From Sparassis latifolia (lineage: Eukaryota > Basidiomycota > Agaricomycetes > Polyporales > Sparassidaceae), in the NCBI GenBank assembly GCA_018466975.1, contig CM031562.1, positions 4,513,173 to 4,577,172 on the forward strand: DNA of 64,000 bases, given 5' to 3'. Below the pieces are notes generated by a model that worked only from the letters and a program-made list of their open reading frames with translations, was not told where the DNA came from and made no database searches. How positions within the stretch are numbered: the stretch's first letter is position 1; every line of letters begins with the position of its first letter. Of the stretch, positions 11,243 to 23,339 are shown one piece after another. A program made the translations under genes and the position numbers.

Positions 11243-12180
11243 TGTTACTAACACGCTCTCTGTGCGATAAACCGCAAATCAACCGTATGCTTGTCGGGAT
11301 TTTGGACCCGGAGTCTAGATCACCCGACTGCTCCGGAGACCTTCATCTTGTTGGCATACGTCCTGGCCTTGTTTTTTGTCTGAGTGGCTCTGAGACTTGG
11401 AGTTGCCTCGGACCCGTCTCTTCTGTCAGCTGGCGAACCATCTATCGGCACTGGGTAAGATCATTTAAGTTACTTACTAACATGCCGATTTTTGTCGCAC
11501 GTTACGCTGAGACCCAGTGACGGCGCTGTGGCCCTATGGACTTTGGTCAGTGTCGACCCAGCTGGTACATGACCCGTGCGCTACGCCGCTCTGGATTGCG
11601 GCTCTGGTATTATCTTCTCAAGGGCCAAAGTGGATTGCACATCATTGACATTTCATGTCATTGATCTGACTGGTGTGAGTGCGAACTTTCACCGCATATG
11701 CCGTACTTATGGAGGTAAGTGCTATACAATGTGCATACGGAAAATCCAGCTGGAACAGCGCTCATCATGAACGCCATGCTGCGGACCCTATACCAGTCAC
11801 CGTTCCCACGTGATGATGGTCTTAGACGTACGGGCACGGCTCGCATCCGTCTTTTCCGCCTGAGCTTGCTATGAAATAGCTGTGGTCGTCTGATAGACTT
11901 CACTGATAGCGTCCGCGCTTCTGTCTTTGTCAGTGTACAAATGGACCTGAAAATCGGCAACGCGTGATTCTGCCAATCCCTCAAGAACTCTGCATTTGGC
12001 TTTGGGTTCGCACAGCAGCTTGCAAAGACGCAGTTGAATGAGGTGATACTTCTGTTCGATGCTCTGATCGTGCCCTATAAAGTCCAGATGGAGCAAAGTG
12101 TGATCCCTGGCCATGAGGTGGGCATTTATTCCTTTTTCACCTTCGCCGTTTGCAAACCTGCGCTGGATGCTTAGGTTCCG
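11243..12180. other. Intergenic, no recognisable gene
   Basis: Several short open frames on both strands (for example the minus-strand 11869-12198) have no recognisable motif and no coherent splicing. It probably holds the 3' UTR of the DUF3445 gene and the promoter of the small secreted protein. Confidence 0.45.
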
Positions 12181-12188
12181 TATAAATG
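12181..12188 (+). promoter_or_regulatory. Candidate TATA box for the small secreted protein
   Basis: TATAAATG starts 71 bases before the ATG at 12252, a usual distance for a TATA element in a strongly expressed fungal gene. Confidence 0.4.
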
Positions 12189-12251
12189 CGCACTTCATTT
12201 TTCAGGTGACCCTAGCTCGTGTGGTCCATCGACTCGAGCGATCCAGCGACC

Positions 12252-12696
12252 ATGTTGTCCAACAAGAACGCCTTCGCGAAAGCCGCCGTCGCTCTTGTGT
12301 GTGCCACCGCCGTCCTCGCGGCTCCGCAAGCTGCCTCTGTGAGTCCTTCGCACTACCCGGGCGGTGCATTCATGCTTAATTTGATGACCTTCTGTGCAGC
12401 CAACGGTGGATCCACTGTGTCCGGCGAGCTACACTGAGACTCTGTCATACACTGGGTTGATCGAGGCGCCTGGTACAACATACCCCTACACCACCACGGT
12501 AACAATCACTGGCGTGGAATATCCTATTGCCACTTCCACCGAAACGGGTATCTATACCTTCTCGGGCGTTATAAACTCAGGCACGCCAGGCGAAACACCT
12601 GTCACCACGGTGTACACTGCCTCGTACACCGAAATTTACACGTATACCAACTTTTTCGACGATCCACCGTACCCCACAGATTGCTTCCAATGGTGA
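12252..12696 (+). CDS. Small secreted Thr/Tyr-rich protein, no known family
   Basis: Two exons: 12252-12338 and 12400-12696, 127 aa. A clear signal peptide (AVALVCATAVLAAPQA) ends near residue 25. The mature part is dominated by T, Y, P and G (YTETLSYTGLIEAPG, PYTTTVTITGVEYP), with a C-terminal Cys near YPTDCFQW and another near LCPASY, perhaps one disulfide. The single 61-nt intron is phase 0 just after the signal-peptide exon, the same layout as in many fungal secreted genes. I recognise no domain. A TATA-like element sits 71 bases upstream. Possible roles are effector-like or wall-associated, but nothing in the sequence decides. Confidence 0.7.
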
Positions 12697-13170
12697 ATTT
12701 ATGCACTGCTCGATTTTGGTACTTTACTAAGCCCCTGCTTGAACAGATTGTCGTCAAACGAAAGTAGCCCTGGCGTGGATATGGCATAAGTGTATGTTGG
12801 TGTGGATGCCGTCTTTCTTCTCAAGTACCATCAGAAGATAACCTGTGCGGCGCGTGATAGTGGAATTACTGTTAACAAGAAGTGCGGCACTTTCTGTAGG
12901 ATGTAGGAGTATCCGCGAAATCCAGTGAATCAGTCTATAATTCCGAGCGTCTCAGTCAACGAAATTTCCAAGGCAATGTCAGACTACAACTTGGGTAACC
13001 CTGAAGTCAAGAAACGTGCTGAGTCCAAGCTACATACAAGGATGAACACAACACCTGCCGTTTTCGGACAAGCTCCTATCTTTGCGGACTCAGCCACATC
13101 GTGCTCAACGATCCTCCCAAGTCCAACCAGCGGTCAGTCTGCGATGTGAGGAACATGCCGATTAACTAGA
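12697..13170. other. Intergenic
   Basis: Holds the 3' flank of the secreted-protein gene and the promoter of the IMPACT-family gene. A 74-codon open frame (12925-13149) has no recognisable feature. Confidence 0.45.
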
Positions 13171-13951
13171 ATGTCGAACCTTGACTCGTTCGTGTGCTCG
13201 TCAAAGCCAGTCCCGAAAAGTCTCGCCACCTCGCAAGAGATCAGGGATCGCGGCTCTACCTTTGTGGCTAACGTCTTCGCTGCCAATTCACCCCAAGAAG
13301 CCCGTGCAGCCGTAGCGTACCTCAGAAACGTCATCCACGGCCAGCATCGTGCATCGCACGAGGTAGCTGCATGGCGGTGCATGGTGCTGAAGGCGGGCAA
13401 GAGTGGACTGGGAGGACCGAATGATTTCGAGCTTCAAACCGGCTGCGAAGACGACGGGGAGAAATACGCAGACGGCAGGGTCCTGAAAGTGATGCAGGAG
13501 GAAAGTGTGATTGACGCGGTCGTCGTCGTGAGTAGATGGTGAGTGTGTCGACCCATATTTTGTCCACACGCACAATTGACGGAATGAAGATAGGTATGGA
13601 GGCATCATGCTCGGGCCTGCTCGATTCGCACATTTTGAGTCTTGTGCGAGGGAGGTCTGCCGGACCTTCCGGCTGCAGGATGATGTCGAGACATGCATCG
13701 CGACGCTCTCCTCCCTGGATGACATACTTGGATCCCTCCGTGACGAACTCGCGAAGCTCTTGTCAAGCGATACACCGACCACTGAAAGCAGTACCACCAA
13801 TGATCGCCCGATACCAAAGAACCCCCCAGACTACACTGCACTGCGAGAGACTTTGGATATCAAGAAAGCCAAGCGATTGGTGACGGCAAGAGAGAATGCT
13901 ATCAAAAGCGTGAAGGCTGCGCTGAGAAAAGCGAAGGAGAAGCACAACTAG
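13171..13951 (+). CDS. IMPACT / UPF0029 family protein without an RWD domain
   Basis: Two exons: 13171-13538 and 13594-13951, 241 aa. The Impact N-terminal (UPF0029) domain spans residues about 25-150: GSTFVANVFAANSPQEARA, ASHEVAAWR, then CEDDGEKYADGRVLKVM and VVVVSRWYGGIMLGPARFAH, the family's most conserved stretches. The intron falls inside the Trp codon of SRW|YGG. The C-terminal third is Lys/Arg/Glu-rich and probably helical (KKAKRLVTARENAIKSVKAA). Yeast YIH1 and animal IMPACT carry an N-terminal RWD domain that competes for GCN1; this protein starts almost at the UPF0029 domain, so a GCN2-regulating role should not be assumed. Confidence 0.85.
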
Positions 13952-14217
13952 GTAGATCGTCATCATTCTGTGCACAGTGTAGCACTTCCATTGATATAGC
14001 TGAAGGGCCCATCTCATCTCACTATGCTCGTTATGAATCATGCCGGATGCAAGCGCACTTGAACCACGAGGTAATTCTTAGTATCAACCCTATGCTCATT
14101 AATCTCTCCGATACGAATGATATTACCCGAATTAATACGATACTAACATGCAGGAAATAAATATGACACCAGTCCCTGAGAATAGAGAGTAGTTCGTATC
14201 ATGATATCCCCAAAATC

Positions 14218-16710
14218 TCAGTCTGCGTTGTCTCCAGTAGCCCAACGATGAACAAGATCGTGCAATCCTAGGTCACGTTCAATCTTGATGCAGAGTTCAT
14301 TCAATAGCTGCAATAGAAATTTTACATGGCAATCGGACACTCACCTGCTGCCTCAACTCCACATCTTCTTGTCCGACAGACGACCCGAATACCGCGTCCA
14401 TATCTTCCAAAGACACATTTGCTGTCTCGGGCACCATATACGTCGACCACAAGTAACCCAGAAAGCAGGCGGTCGCGAAAATCATAAATGTTCCACTATT
14501 TCCACGCCGTTTGTTTAGTATCAATGTCGATCGGGGAGAGAACGGTATAAAAACAATACGTACGAAGCGGAAGCATCCATGAGACTTGGAGTAAGCAGGC
14601 CCACCAAAACTGGAACGGACGTAGATGAGAAATGGAGATAGATCAACTGCGACAGAGGGACGCACAGTTGTTGAACCAGTTGGAAGCGGTCGATAGTGAG
14701 ACGCCCTTGCTCCGTATAGATAGAGGAAACACCTCGCTTGGCAGGACCCAGCCAATGGGCCCGTAACTGATGCCATAGGCAGCGGTGAAAACATACACGC
14801 ATCTATAATCCATTCGAGAGGATTGAGGAGATGTATTCATGGACAGAAAGCGACACGCACCCTACAGAAATCCATGCGGCAACGGCATGAGAAGCCCAAT
14901 CGCCTTCATGTAGCCAAACCTGATCTAGATTGTCAGATCGATCCTTGCATGACCGACGGTTATGAAATCTCACCAAAATCGCGATGAAGAAATGAGAGAC
15001 CGCCATCACTGTACTTCCCCCTGTTTATATGTCAATCGTGGCTACTGCGTCCTCGCTTTGACGTATTTACCTCGTAGAAGGGGCTTTCGGCCTGTAAGTC
15101 AAAAATATTGTCGGAATAACGAAGGAGAATTGGCTAAATCGTGCATACCCGTCTTATCCAGTAACACAATGGCGGGAAGAACAGCCAGAAATTGCACAAT
15201 GCCTATCCCTCCTGAAACTATAAGCGTGACCTCGTCTCCTTGCAGGCCCAGAGACCGCACAAGGGTGGGACCATAGTACAGGAGGGCATTAATTCCACTC
15301 CATTCTTTCGCCGCAGTTAGTTAATGCAGGACGTGGACAACGGGTCACCACGCGCTTACGCTGGAAGAACATCATCAATACTCCAATGGAAGTGCGATTG
15401 ATGTACTTGTGACTGAAGAGTCGTGCCCATGCATTGGCTTCAGTGCGAATGGCGCCGGATTTTGGGGCGCTACCTATCGTCTGCTCTATCAAAGTAGCCT
15501 CGGCTTGCATCTCCAAAAGCTCTATCTGGAATGATGCGAACATCAGACTGTAGTCGTCACGCTGAGGTTCAGGACCTACCTGCAGCAAGATATCTGTATC
15601 GCTTTCAGCAGAGCTACGGAGACGCAGCTTGGCAAGGGAGCGAAGTGCTTCCTCTATTCGTCCTTGGGAAACCAACAATCTCGGAGATGGCGGTAGGAAT
15701 AGACAGCCGAACGCCAACAGCACGCCGGGTATCAACTGGATGCCCAAGGGCGTTCGCCATGACATAGCACTCGGAACTGCATTCAGTGAAAAGTGAGCGC
15801 GCAACATGTAGTCAAGAATGACAGCTTGAAAAGGGATGACAAATGAAAAGCGCACTGTTGCGAGCAAAGAACCCCACCCAGAAGCCAAGCACGGCCCCTA
15901 AGACTATTGCAAACTGCTCGATGGCCATAAGCGACCCTCGCAGTTCAGGTGGGCTGATCTCAGCCATGTAAAGAGGGGAAATCATGCTGATGAGGGATAA
16001 TGAAGAAGATTAGCTCTGAATGTCTTCCAAGTCGGAATCTAATGCAAATATCCACCTGAGTGCACCAACACCAAGACCTCCAATAGCACGACCAAGTATC
16101 AAATGGTTTAATGTTTGAGCACCGAACTGAAAGGCAGATCCGATGCAAAACACGACTAGGACCTATCGCTCTTGCATTCAGGATCTTCATGTAGGACAAG
16201 AAGGTTTGCCTACCACAGGCTACTAGGACAGACTGTCGTCGTGAATACCGATCTGCGAAGACACCAGATATCAAGGCGCCGACCAGCGACCCCAGCTCAA
16301 GCACAGCCGCTAAGTGAGGAGGGTCGATCAAGCTCAGACTCCAAACAGCAGAAGAAGTGCACAGGACACTCACTCATGACGCCTTTCTCCCATGCGCCCA
16401 CTGGCCACCTTGCAGTGAATTCCTTCATGACCAACACGTTCGCAATCACACCTTGATCGTAGCCGAACAGCAGCCCCCCCATGGAGGCAAATACGGCACA
16501 GCCGAGGGCGTAATAATTGTGGAACAGCCCAGGGATACCCTTGGGACCGTAAGCATAGGTGTAGGAGTGTCCGTCAGGGTCCAAGATAAGTGTTCCCCCG
16601 CGCAGGGTTGTGCCTGCTGGTAGAAGTGGATGCGAACAGGATGTGCCTTCAGGATTGTCCGTATCTTCCGGGTCGGGTGTTATAGAACGACGATCAACAT
16701 CCTGCAACAT
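14218..16710 (-). CDS. MFS sugar (hexose-type) transporter
   Basis: Fourteen exons, 577 aa: 16374-16710, 16214-16309, 16056-16155, 15856-15986, 15580-15776, 15360-15525, 15149-15304, 15071-15091 (21 nt), 14974-15020, 14861-14919, 14666-14802, 14564-14609, 14345-14495 and 14218-14307. A hydrophilic N-terminus of about 60 residues precedes the first helix (GGLLFGYDQGVIANVLVM). Sugar-porter signatures: LISGVFADRYSRR, LGRAIGGLGVGAL, MAEISPPELRGSLMA, WSGINALLYYGP, YGPIGWVLPSEVFPLSIRSK and VPETANVSLEDMD. It is a 12-helix plasma-membrane permease; the substrate is likely a hexose or related sugar. Every junction keeps phase. Intron 9 is exactly 54 nt and stop-free, so a retained form would add 18 residues. 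The start at 16710 was chosen because it precedes the acidic cytosolic tail; an in-frame ATG at 16767 is possible. Confidence 0.9.
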
Positions 16711-17410
16711 ATTCACTGTTTCACATGTGAACGGTGTCAGCACCATGGCATAACATTGGTTAAACAACTTACCTTTCCTTCAGAGGTCCTACAACTGCGC
16801 CCCCACAACCGGAACTTGTAAGTTAAATTAAAGTTCCTTTGAAGACGACTGGCTTTAGTGTACGCGTGAAACTATGAAGGTTGCTAAATAATTCTGCCGG
16901 GTCGATCGGCAAGAACAGCGTGGGCTAGCGTGGGCTGCGTGGCATAGTCGTGGCATGCAAACGCCGACGAGTCACGTATCTCAGATGAAAGGATCAAACA
17001 TTCGGAAGTCGTCAGATAGTTAACCCGCTAGTACGGTGAAGTACAGTACATAAACATACATGGAGTACGTAGTACATTGCCAGTGTCTTTGCTTTTCCAC
17101 TCGTACTCGTTCGCAGTCATTATACTAGGTAATCGTACGCAACTAAGAGGCCTGTAATGGCCAGCGAGTAATCTCGAATTCAGCTATGTAACTCTACAAC
17201 GTGATGAGGCCAGTACCGACGTGAAAGATAAGGAATTGGCAGTAACAGGATGATGGAGGAGAACGCAAGCCAAAACCAATGTGATGGGGACGAATGACTA
17301 CAGCTACGTAAGGACCCACATGATGAACAAGAGACAGAGAGACAGCACAACACTGCAACACGACGTTATGTATAGCAGACACGACAAGCCACTAAGCATA
17401 CTGGTTACCT
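16711..17410. other. Intergenic between transporter start and transportin end
   Basis: AT-richer DNA with short frames only. It contains the promoter of the sugar transporter and the 3' flank of the transportin gene. Nothing else is recognised. Confidence 0.5.
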
Positions 17411-20400
17411 CTATACGCCGTAACGCTGCGCTAACCTCTCCTGGATTGCTGGAGGGAATGTGCTCACTTGGGCCGTCCACCCAGGAGGATCATGCACCTT
17501 GAATCCCGTCAGTAGCTGCTGGAACATGACGTTCAACTCCGGTGACGGATTGTTCCATCGCACGATAGCATTGCAGAACCACAATAGACTCTGGGCACAG
17601 ACATCGATCAAAATATGATCTGACATAAGTAGATTTAGAACTGACCTTCGTGATCCCCGCAGGATTTGACTGCACGAGCGTGCACAGCCCTCGGAACGCG
17701 GAATCCTTCTCCTCATTGTCTCGGATCTCGTACAGTGCCTGGCACCAGGCCTGCGCAAATTCTGGAAGGAGTGGTGCGACCAGAGTGGGATGCATCAGGC
17801 CAATACGACCTATTGAGACTGCAGCATTCTCATGCAGGCTGCGTGGTGCCCTCGGATGCAAGAGGATGGGAATCAGTCGAGAAAGCAATGGATGAACCCA
17901 TTGCTGGAATTCAGGGTCGTCTGGCAGTAAATGTCACGTCGGGAACGAATGGCGGAGTAAACCTTCGCTCACCTCGGCCGTAACGCAGGGCAATCTCTCC
18001 AACTGACCATGCCGCGTTGTTGCACGCACTAATGAATTCAACCTTCGGCTCAGGATCCAACTGGATGATGAGTTCCCGCATGATTACTTGCAAGTGGGGT
18101 CGCAAAATCGGGAAGCAATTCATCGCCATGTCGCCAACTAGTGCATACGCTGACTGCCGTACTGGAGCTTGTGGATGCTGGAGGCAGACAGATAGCAGCG
18201 CGAAAAGATTAGGCTCCGTACGCGAGATTGATGGTTCAAGAGCCATCCCGAGGCCCTGGGTCAAGCCAGATAGGAGATCGAGCGCCACAACAAGGAACGA
18301 TCTCTCTGGTTCGTCCATCTCAGGGTTTTGCTGATACGCCTGATACTGTAACAGTTGTGAGTGGACGATACCGTAGCAACGATCGAATATAGGGCCTGCA
18401 TATGGGAGGAACGCAGGACCCATCGCTATCGTCACTGAAGCAAGGCACTGTACGATGATTATACAGTTATTTTCTCTGTAACGAAGTTCAAAAATAAAGG
18501 CACAAACCTCCAACAATGGTACCAAATCGTCGTCATCATTCCTTAGCTTGGACCACCTCTTCGTGAGAGACGGCATTAGGATATCCACATACGCCGGGTT
18601 CTGCAGGGCCGAGCCAACAGCGTCAGCGAGTGTACCGACGGCATCGTACAGGATCAATATGTTCTTGTGTTGATATTTCTCGAATGCAAATACCAAGTTG
18701 CGGAGTACCGGCTCAAGGAACGGCGCAAGCTCGATCCCTGCATCTTCCTCCAGAGTAGCGAAGGCGCTGCAGCCGGCTTCTTGCACGCGTTTGTTGTTGT
18801 CGAGCACCATACGAAGAAGCTGGCACGCAGAAGTATTAGGCGCAGCTCCGGATCGCGGGAAATGTGGCCATTCATACTCACCCCTTCCAACGTCGGTACA
18901 AAGAACTGGTTTCTGTGGTCATCTGAGACCGGCTGGGTACACCAACTTGCGTAGCGGCCCAGCGTCCAGCACGTGATCGAGCGCACGAGAGGCTGAAAGA
19001 TAATGTGAGGACAGGAGTATGAACAAGACTGGAGACTTCGTACTTTTGGGTCATTAAGCATATTGATCAGATAAGGAACAAGGGTAGGTAGATGAGGCTC
19101 CACGGCATCGATACAACCTGCATGGCACATTCAGTAATTCTTTAGTGGCTCATTCACTCATTCAGCAGAATCGTACAACCTTCGGCCATCGCTCCCAACG
19201 CCAGGATTCCACTTTCTCGCTCCAACCAATCCGAGCTCCACAGCTTCGTTTTGAGTGCATCCAGCAGCACGTTCAGTAATTCCGCACCAAATCGCACGGC
19301 AAGCACGTCCAAAGCCGCAGCGGCGCACTTCCGCAAGTTCCATTCTGTCGACATCTCGTCTGCGAATTCGTCGTCCGAGTCGAACCCGTCATCGTCGTCG
19401 TCTTCGTCCAGTTCTTCCCCATAAGCGCCAATACGTGGTTTCGCAGACGCGTCTGCACCGTTGGCTTCTTCACGCTCAAGACCGTGTGCCTTACCTCCGT
19501 AATGCCGCGGTTTGATATCAGTATCCTTATCCGGGACAGCAGAATCCTCCGCGTCACCCTCGAGCCACAAGAGATCATCTTCGCCATATATCATGCAATC
19601 AAGAAGGACTGGGGCCACCTTAGGCAGTAGTGGGTATAGCTGATGAGCGAGCTCAGGGTCTTCAGCGAACGTCAGCCAGAACTCGCAAGCCTCCAGTGCG
19701 ACATTCTCGTTTTTGTCCTTGGTCGAATACAGCATGTACTCTGCTACATTCTGCATTTCGGGCATCAGCTTCTCTGGCCGAGACGCGAGCAGTAGAACTA
19801 GGGCTTGACACACGTGCCGGCGCACGGCAGGATCTTCGTCGGAGGCACGCTTGAATAGGCAAGCAATGAAGGCGTCGATGTGCGCAAAGAGTGATTGACA
19901 GTTGATTGGGATGAAATACGAGAGACACGCGATGGCGTGCGAGCGCATTTTTGACGATGGGTGTTCCGTGAGCAGCAGGAATTTGGGAATCATGTACTCA
20001 AGTGGCCAGGTGCCATTCATCTCGACATCTAGCTTCCGCGGGAAGTCTTCACAAGCCTTCTCGAGCACGTTGAACGCAGCCTACATCACATGGAAACCGG
20101 TGTCAGTACAAGCAAATACTTCGAAGATGAACAGAAAGAAGATGGTACGGATATAACGCCTTCTTGCCACAACTAGGAAGCTACATCGGTACTGCGTGAT
20201 GAGCATCGGAAAGGCCACATGCCGCCGCTGCCCCGCGCGCTGCCCATTCCCCTCGCCGACCTGCTCGCCACTAGACCCGCACAACGATTTGGTAATGAAG
20301 AGACTTACCTCTTGTTGCTCCAGATCCCCTGTATCCAGGTAGTGAACCAGCTGGGAGAGACAGTCCGGCCAGTTCTTTGGCTCAAGGATTCCTAGAAAGG

Positions 20401-20802
20401 CGACGATGTCCTGTCCAGCAGCATTCCGAATCATGGAATTCTGATCGTTGAAAGCCTGAAGTATAGAGGTTTTAACGAAAGCAGTAACCTCTGGTGGAGA
20501 GCGTATGATGAGTCGGGCATTGTTCTTGAGGAGGTATCCTGCAATGGTACGAATACGGTCCTCTTCCTGGGGCAGGCATGCGAGAATGTAAGCAAGATAG
20601 GCAATATAGTCTGGTGCACGCGTGAAGTTGTTCAATTTCTGGATATTAATGTGTTAATATCATCTGGAATGAAACGCGGGGTCAGTGGTGGACGCACATG
20701 AGTAACTGTACGCTGGATCTGAGTGTTTTGAGTGTCGGTTGAATCGTGGATTGTCTGGAGTATTTCCTGCAGACCTGCGTGCTGCGGCGTCCAGGAAGTC
20801 AT
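17411..20802 (-). CDS. KAP104: Transportin / karyopherin beta-2 (Kap104 type)
   Basis: Nine exons, 920 aa: 20698-20802, 20309-20638, 19180-20080, 19044-19117, 18882-18992, 18508-18819, 17973-18447, 17646-17920 and 17411-17590. It imports PY-NLS cargo (mRNA-binding proteins) through the nuclear pore. HEAT repeats run the full length: NNFTRAPDYIAYLAYIL, NFE-like turns, SITCWTLGRYASW, LLRMVLDNNKRVQEAGC and FISACNNAAWSVGEIALRYG. The central acidic loop that releases cargo on RanGTP binding is present (EELDEDDDDDGFDSDDE). The length matches Kap104 and TNPO1 (about 900-920). Introns of 60 nt (18448-18507, stop-free) and 228 nt (20081-20308) are notable; the rest are 50-70 nt. Confidence 0.93.
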
Positions 20803-21272
20803 GGCTGTGGCGAAAGACGCGTTCGGAGCGCAAGGCTGGTCGAGAAACGCGTGCAGGAGATTCAATCACAACTCCCCGTCTACTTTGTTTGCTCCCTGTC
20901 TGCTTACATAACCAATGTTGTCTTTCCTTCCCTCTTTTGGTATGTTCTCGGCGCCACCATATCGATCCGATCGCTCCATCCAATGCTTTTGTCGTCGACA
21001 ACAACAACGAGAAACAATTGCCGACCACTACTGACATAGGGTCATCGTGTGATGACTCGCTTTGCCATAAATCCAAGGTGTGTCGGAAGTTTTCCATGAC
21101 TTGTTTTGGTTCGGTGAAGATCAGCGGTGCGGAAATGAGATCGAAGACAAATAGTACTGATGTACATACAATATGGTTGCACGAATCTATGGAAAGGGTA
21201 GTTGTACTTCTACTTAAGTTCTAGTTATCAGAGCTGGCGACAATTCATGCATGACTTCCTGGACGGGTAACA
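20803..21272. other. Intergenic, transportin promoter
   Basis: Lies between the transportin start and the stop of the FSH1-type gene on the same strand. Only short frames without motifs; it should hold the transportin promoter and the hydrolase 3' UTR. Confidence 0.5.
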
Positions 21273-22563
21273 TCATGAGACCTCGTGGGTCGCAGGCAGG
21301 CCTTCAGACAAGGGCGTCGCTACACCAGACGCAGGCTGTGACATTGGAGACGGAGATGGTACATCCCCAAGAGGACCGCGGAGGTAACTGCGAAGGAAAT
21401 TGCGCCAGTTGGCCTTTGACGGGACAAAATGACCTCCAGAATTCGAGTCATGAGCAACTGTATCCTAGGAAGTCAAACGGTCTCACTTACCCCCATCGTG
21501 GTATTCGACGCGCTTGTTCGTGGACAGCTCCAGCAGGTGCTTCGATCGCTCCTCGGTGACGACTATGTCAGTTTTCCCGAGTATATGAAGAGTCGGCGTA
21601 GCATAGGACGACTGGAAAATGCTGTCGCACAAGGGACCCGTGGGGCGGAAACCCGCCACAGACACACAATATTGACTGAAATAAGGAATGAGACCTCCAG
21701 ATGATGGCAAAGTCAAGGTGAGACGCTCACAATGGGGGATGAGGGGCTTGTCCGTTGACCAGGAAAGGAGGATACACATCAGGTCTCTCGAGCTGGAAGC
21801 CGTGAGTTGGTAACATTAAATAGAAAGAAGTAAAAACCATACCAAGGCAGCGAGGAGTACAGCCATGGCGGCTCCCTGGCTGATGGGAAATGAATGCGGC
21901 ATTAGCGAGGAGTTTGGGTAGGCATGAATCGGCAGCGGACCTAAATCCAAAAACTCCCTGCAAAAATTATAAGGGTACAGCAAAGGCGGCAAATGTGTAA
22001 GTGAGAGAAATTACTCCGGTGACAAATAAAGCTTGTAGCGAACACTGAATCCGAAACTTACATCATAATGATCTTTTTGCAGCACATCTCGGAGAAGGGT
22101 AAGAGAGTCTTCTAGCCCAAACGTCTGCCGTGATCCAGGTTCGGCTCTCCACCATCCTCGAGGAGCTAATGCGGGATCCTGGGTTGATGCTTCGGATGCC
22201 CCCGATTCCTCGACTGACGTAGAGAAGGCCTTAGCGATGTCAACAGGGGACAGCACAAGGGGGCCATCGATAAATACTGCAATGAATATTATAGCATGAG
22301 AACAAACGAACTGCCACTATAATTGTTCTGACCGAAATCTATGTCTTTGCCACAAGTCTTACGAACAGCTCCCATCTGTAGATAGACTTAAGTCTGACGC
22401 TTCATCACGAATGGAGAGAACATACCCTCTTGCCAAATATTGTGGCGCTCTGAGCGTACCTTGAAAGTCAGGAAGATTTTTAATTGGCGTTTTCCTTCAA
22501 TAATAGTGTGACGTGGACTCGCCCGTGAAGCATAAGCACACGCCGGGGGGCGTTCGTAGTCAT
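21273..22563 (-). CDS. FSH1-family serine hydrolase
   Basis: Nine exons, 264 aa: 22523-22563, 22426-22459, 22333-22375, 22062-22276, 21941-21957 (17 nt), 21843-21879, 21731-21792, 21491-21675 and 21273-21433. It opens with the family N-terminus RRVLMLHGYAQSATIFGKRM, then KTCGKDIDFVFIDGP. The nucleophile Ser sits in GFSQG, which is assembled across two introns around the 17-nt exon. The acid is in HILGKTDIVV and the catalytic His in HDGGHFVPS, so the triad is complete. FSH1/2/3-type enzymes are cytosolic alpha/beta hydrolases of poorly known substrate. Intron 1 starts GCGAGT, not GT; only this GC-AG splice rejoins LMLHG with YAQ in frame. The C-terminal tail is Ser/Pro-rich. Confidence 0.88.
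22459..22522 (-). other. GC-AG intron in the FSH1-type gene
   Basis: The intron runs from 22522 to 22460 on the minus strand with donor G|GCGAGT and acceptor CAAG|G. No GT donor nearby restores the conserved HGY motif. GC-AG introns are a rare but accepted U2 class. Confidence 0.7.
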
Positions 22564-23339
22564 GACTGATTACCTAGCAAAATGATTAAAGATCAGTCTT
22601 CGAAGAACAGGCTGAGACAAAGTAGTAAGAGACAGAGTCCTACTCAAGTGAAGCTCTTCCACATCCTTCACCTGAATTCCTGAGAAATGCGCGCATGGGG
22701 TATTCATAGTGGGAGATAGATTCATTGAGTAGGGCTATGACTGTTGCATTTCTTGGCTGAAATGATACCTACTTCGGATATTAGATGAAAGAGAGTCACT
22801 GACGATTGTGTCTCAATGAAAGTCGGAGGTGTTCTGAATGACTCTGACTCGGCGTACCCGGCCCTTCGCTGTAGATCACATGATTAGACGCGTCGGTCAC
22901 TCGAGTCACTCAAGTTACACTCAAGTCACAACTTGAAGGCGGCGCGCACTGGCCACCGCAGGCTGCAGGCCGCGAAGATCTTCTACGCATATTAATATAT
23001 CTTCACGTCCTCGAGGCCTCACCAACAACGTGTTCCTTGTGATTTGTGGACATTACTGGCACTTGGTTTTACGACGCTATCAGAATCTCAGCTGAACGCC
23101 GCCTTGGACAGCGCGACGACCGTGTAGAAGCGCACATCGTGAAGACTAACGGCGGAGAAGAGACGTCAGAGACCGTTCATATCCCGTGGCTAGTAGTAGC
23201 TCTTCCATGTACACGCTTCTGATCTCTTGCACGCAGGCGTGGTACGCAAGCAACTGGGGGTGTCTTTTGTGGGTGAGACGAGGGATGCAATGCATCATTT
23301 GCTCTCTCCAGCAGCAACTTTTGATCGGCAGTACTAACT
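22564..23339. other. Intergenic
   Basis: Holds the FSH1-type promoter. I looked for the missing N-terminal FAD-binding half of the monooxygenase pseudogene here and found no GxGxxG-like segment in frame. Confidence 0.5.

Noticed and set aside
12925..13149. 74-codon plus-strand open frame before the IMPACT gene
   Set aside because: No motif, stops before the IMPACT start and cannot be spliced to it to supply an RWD domain.
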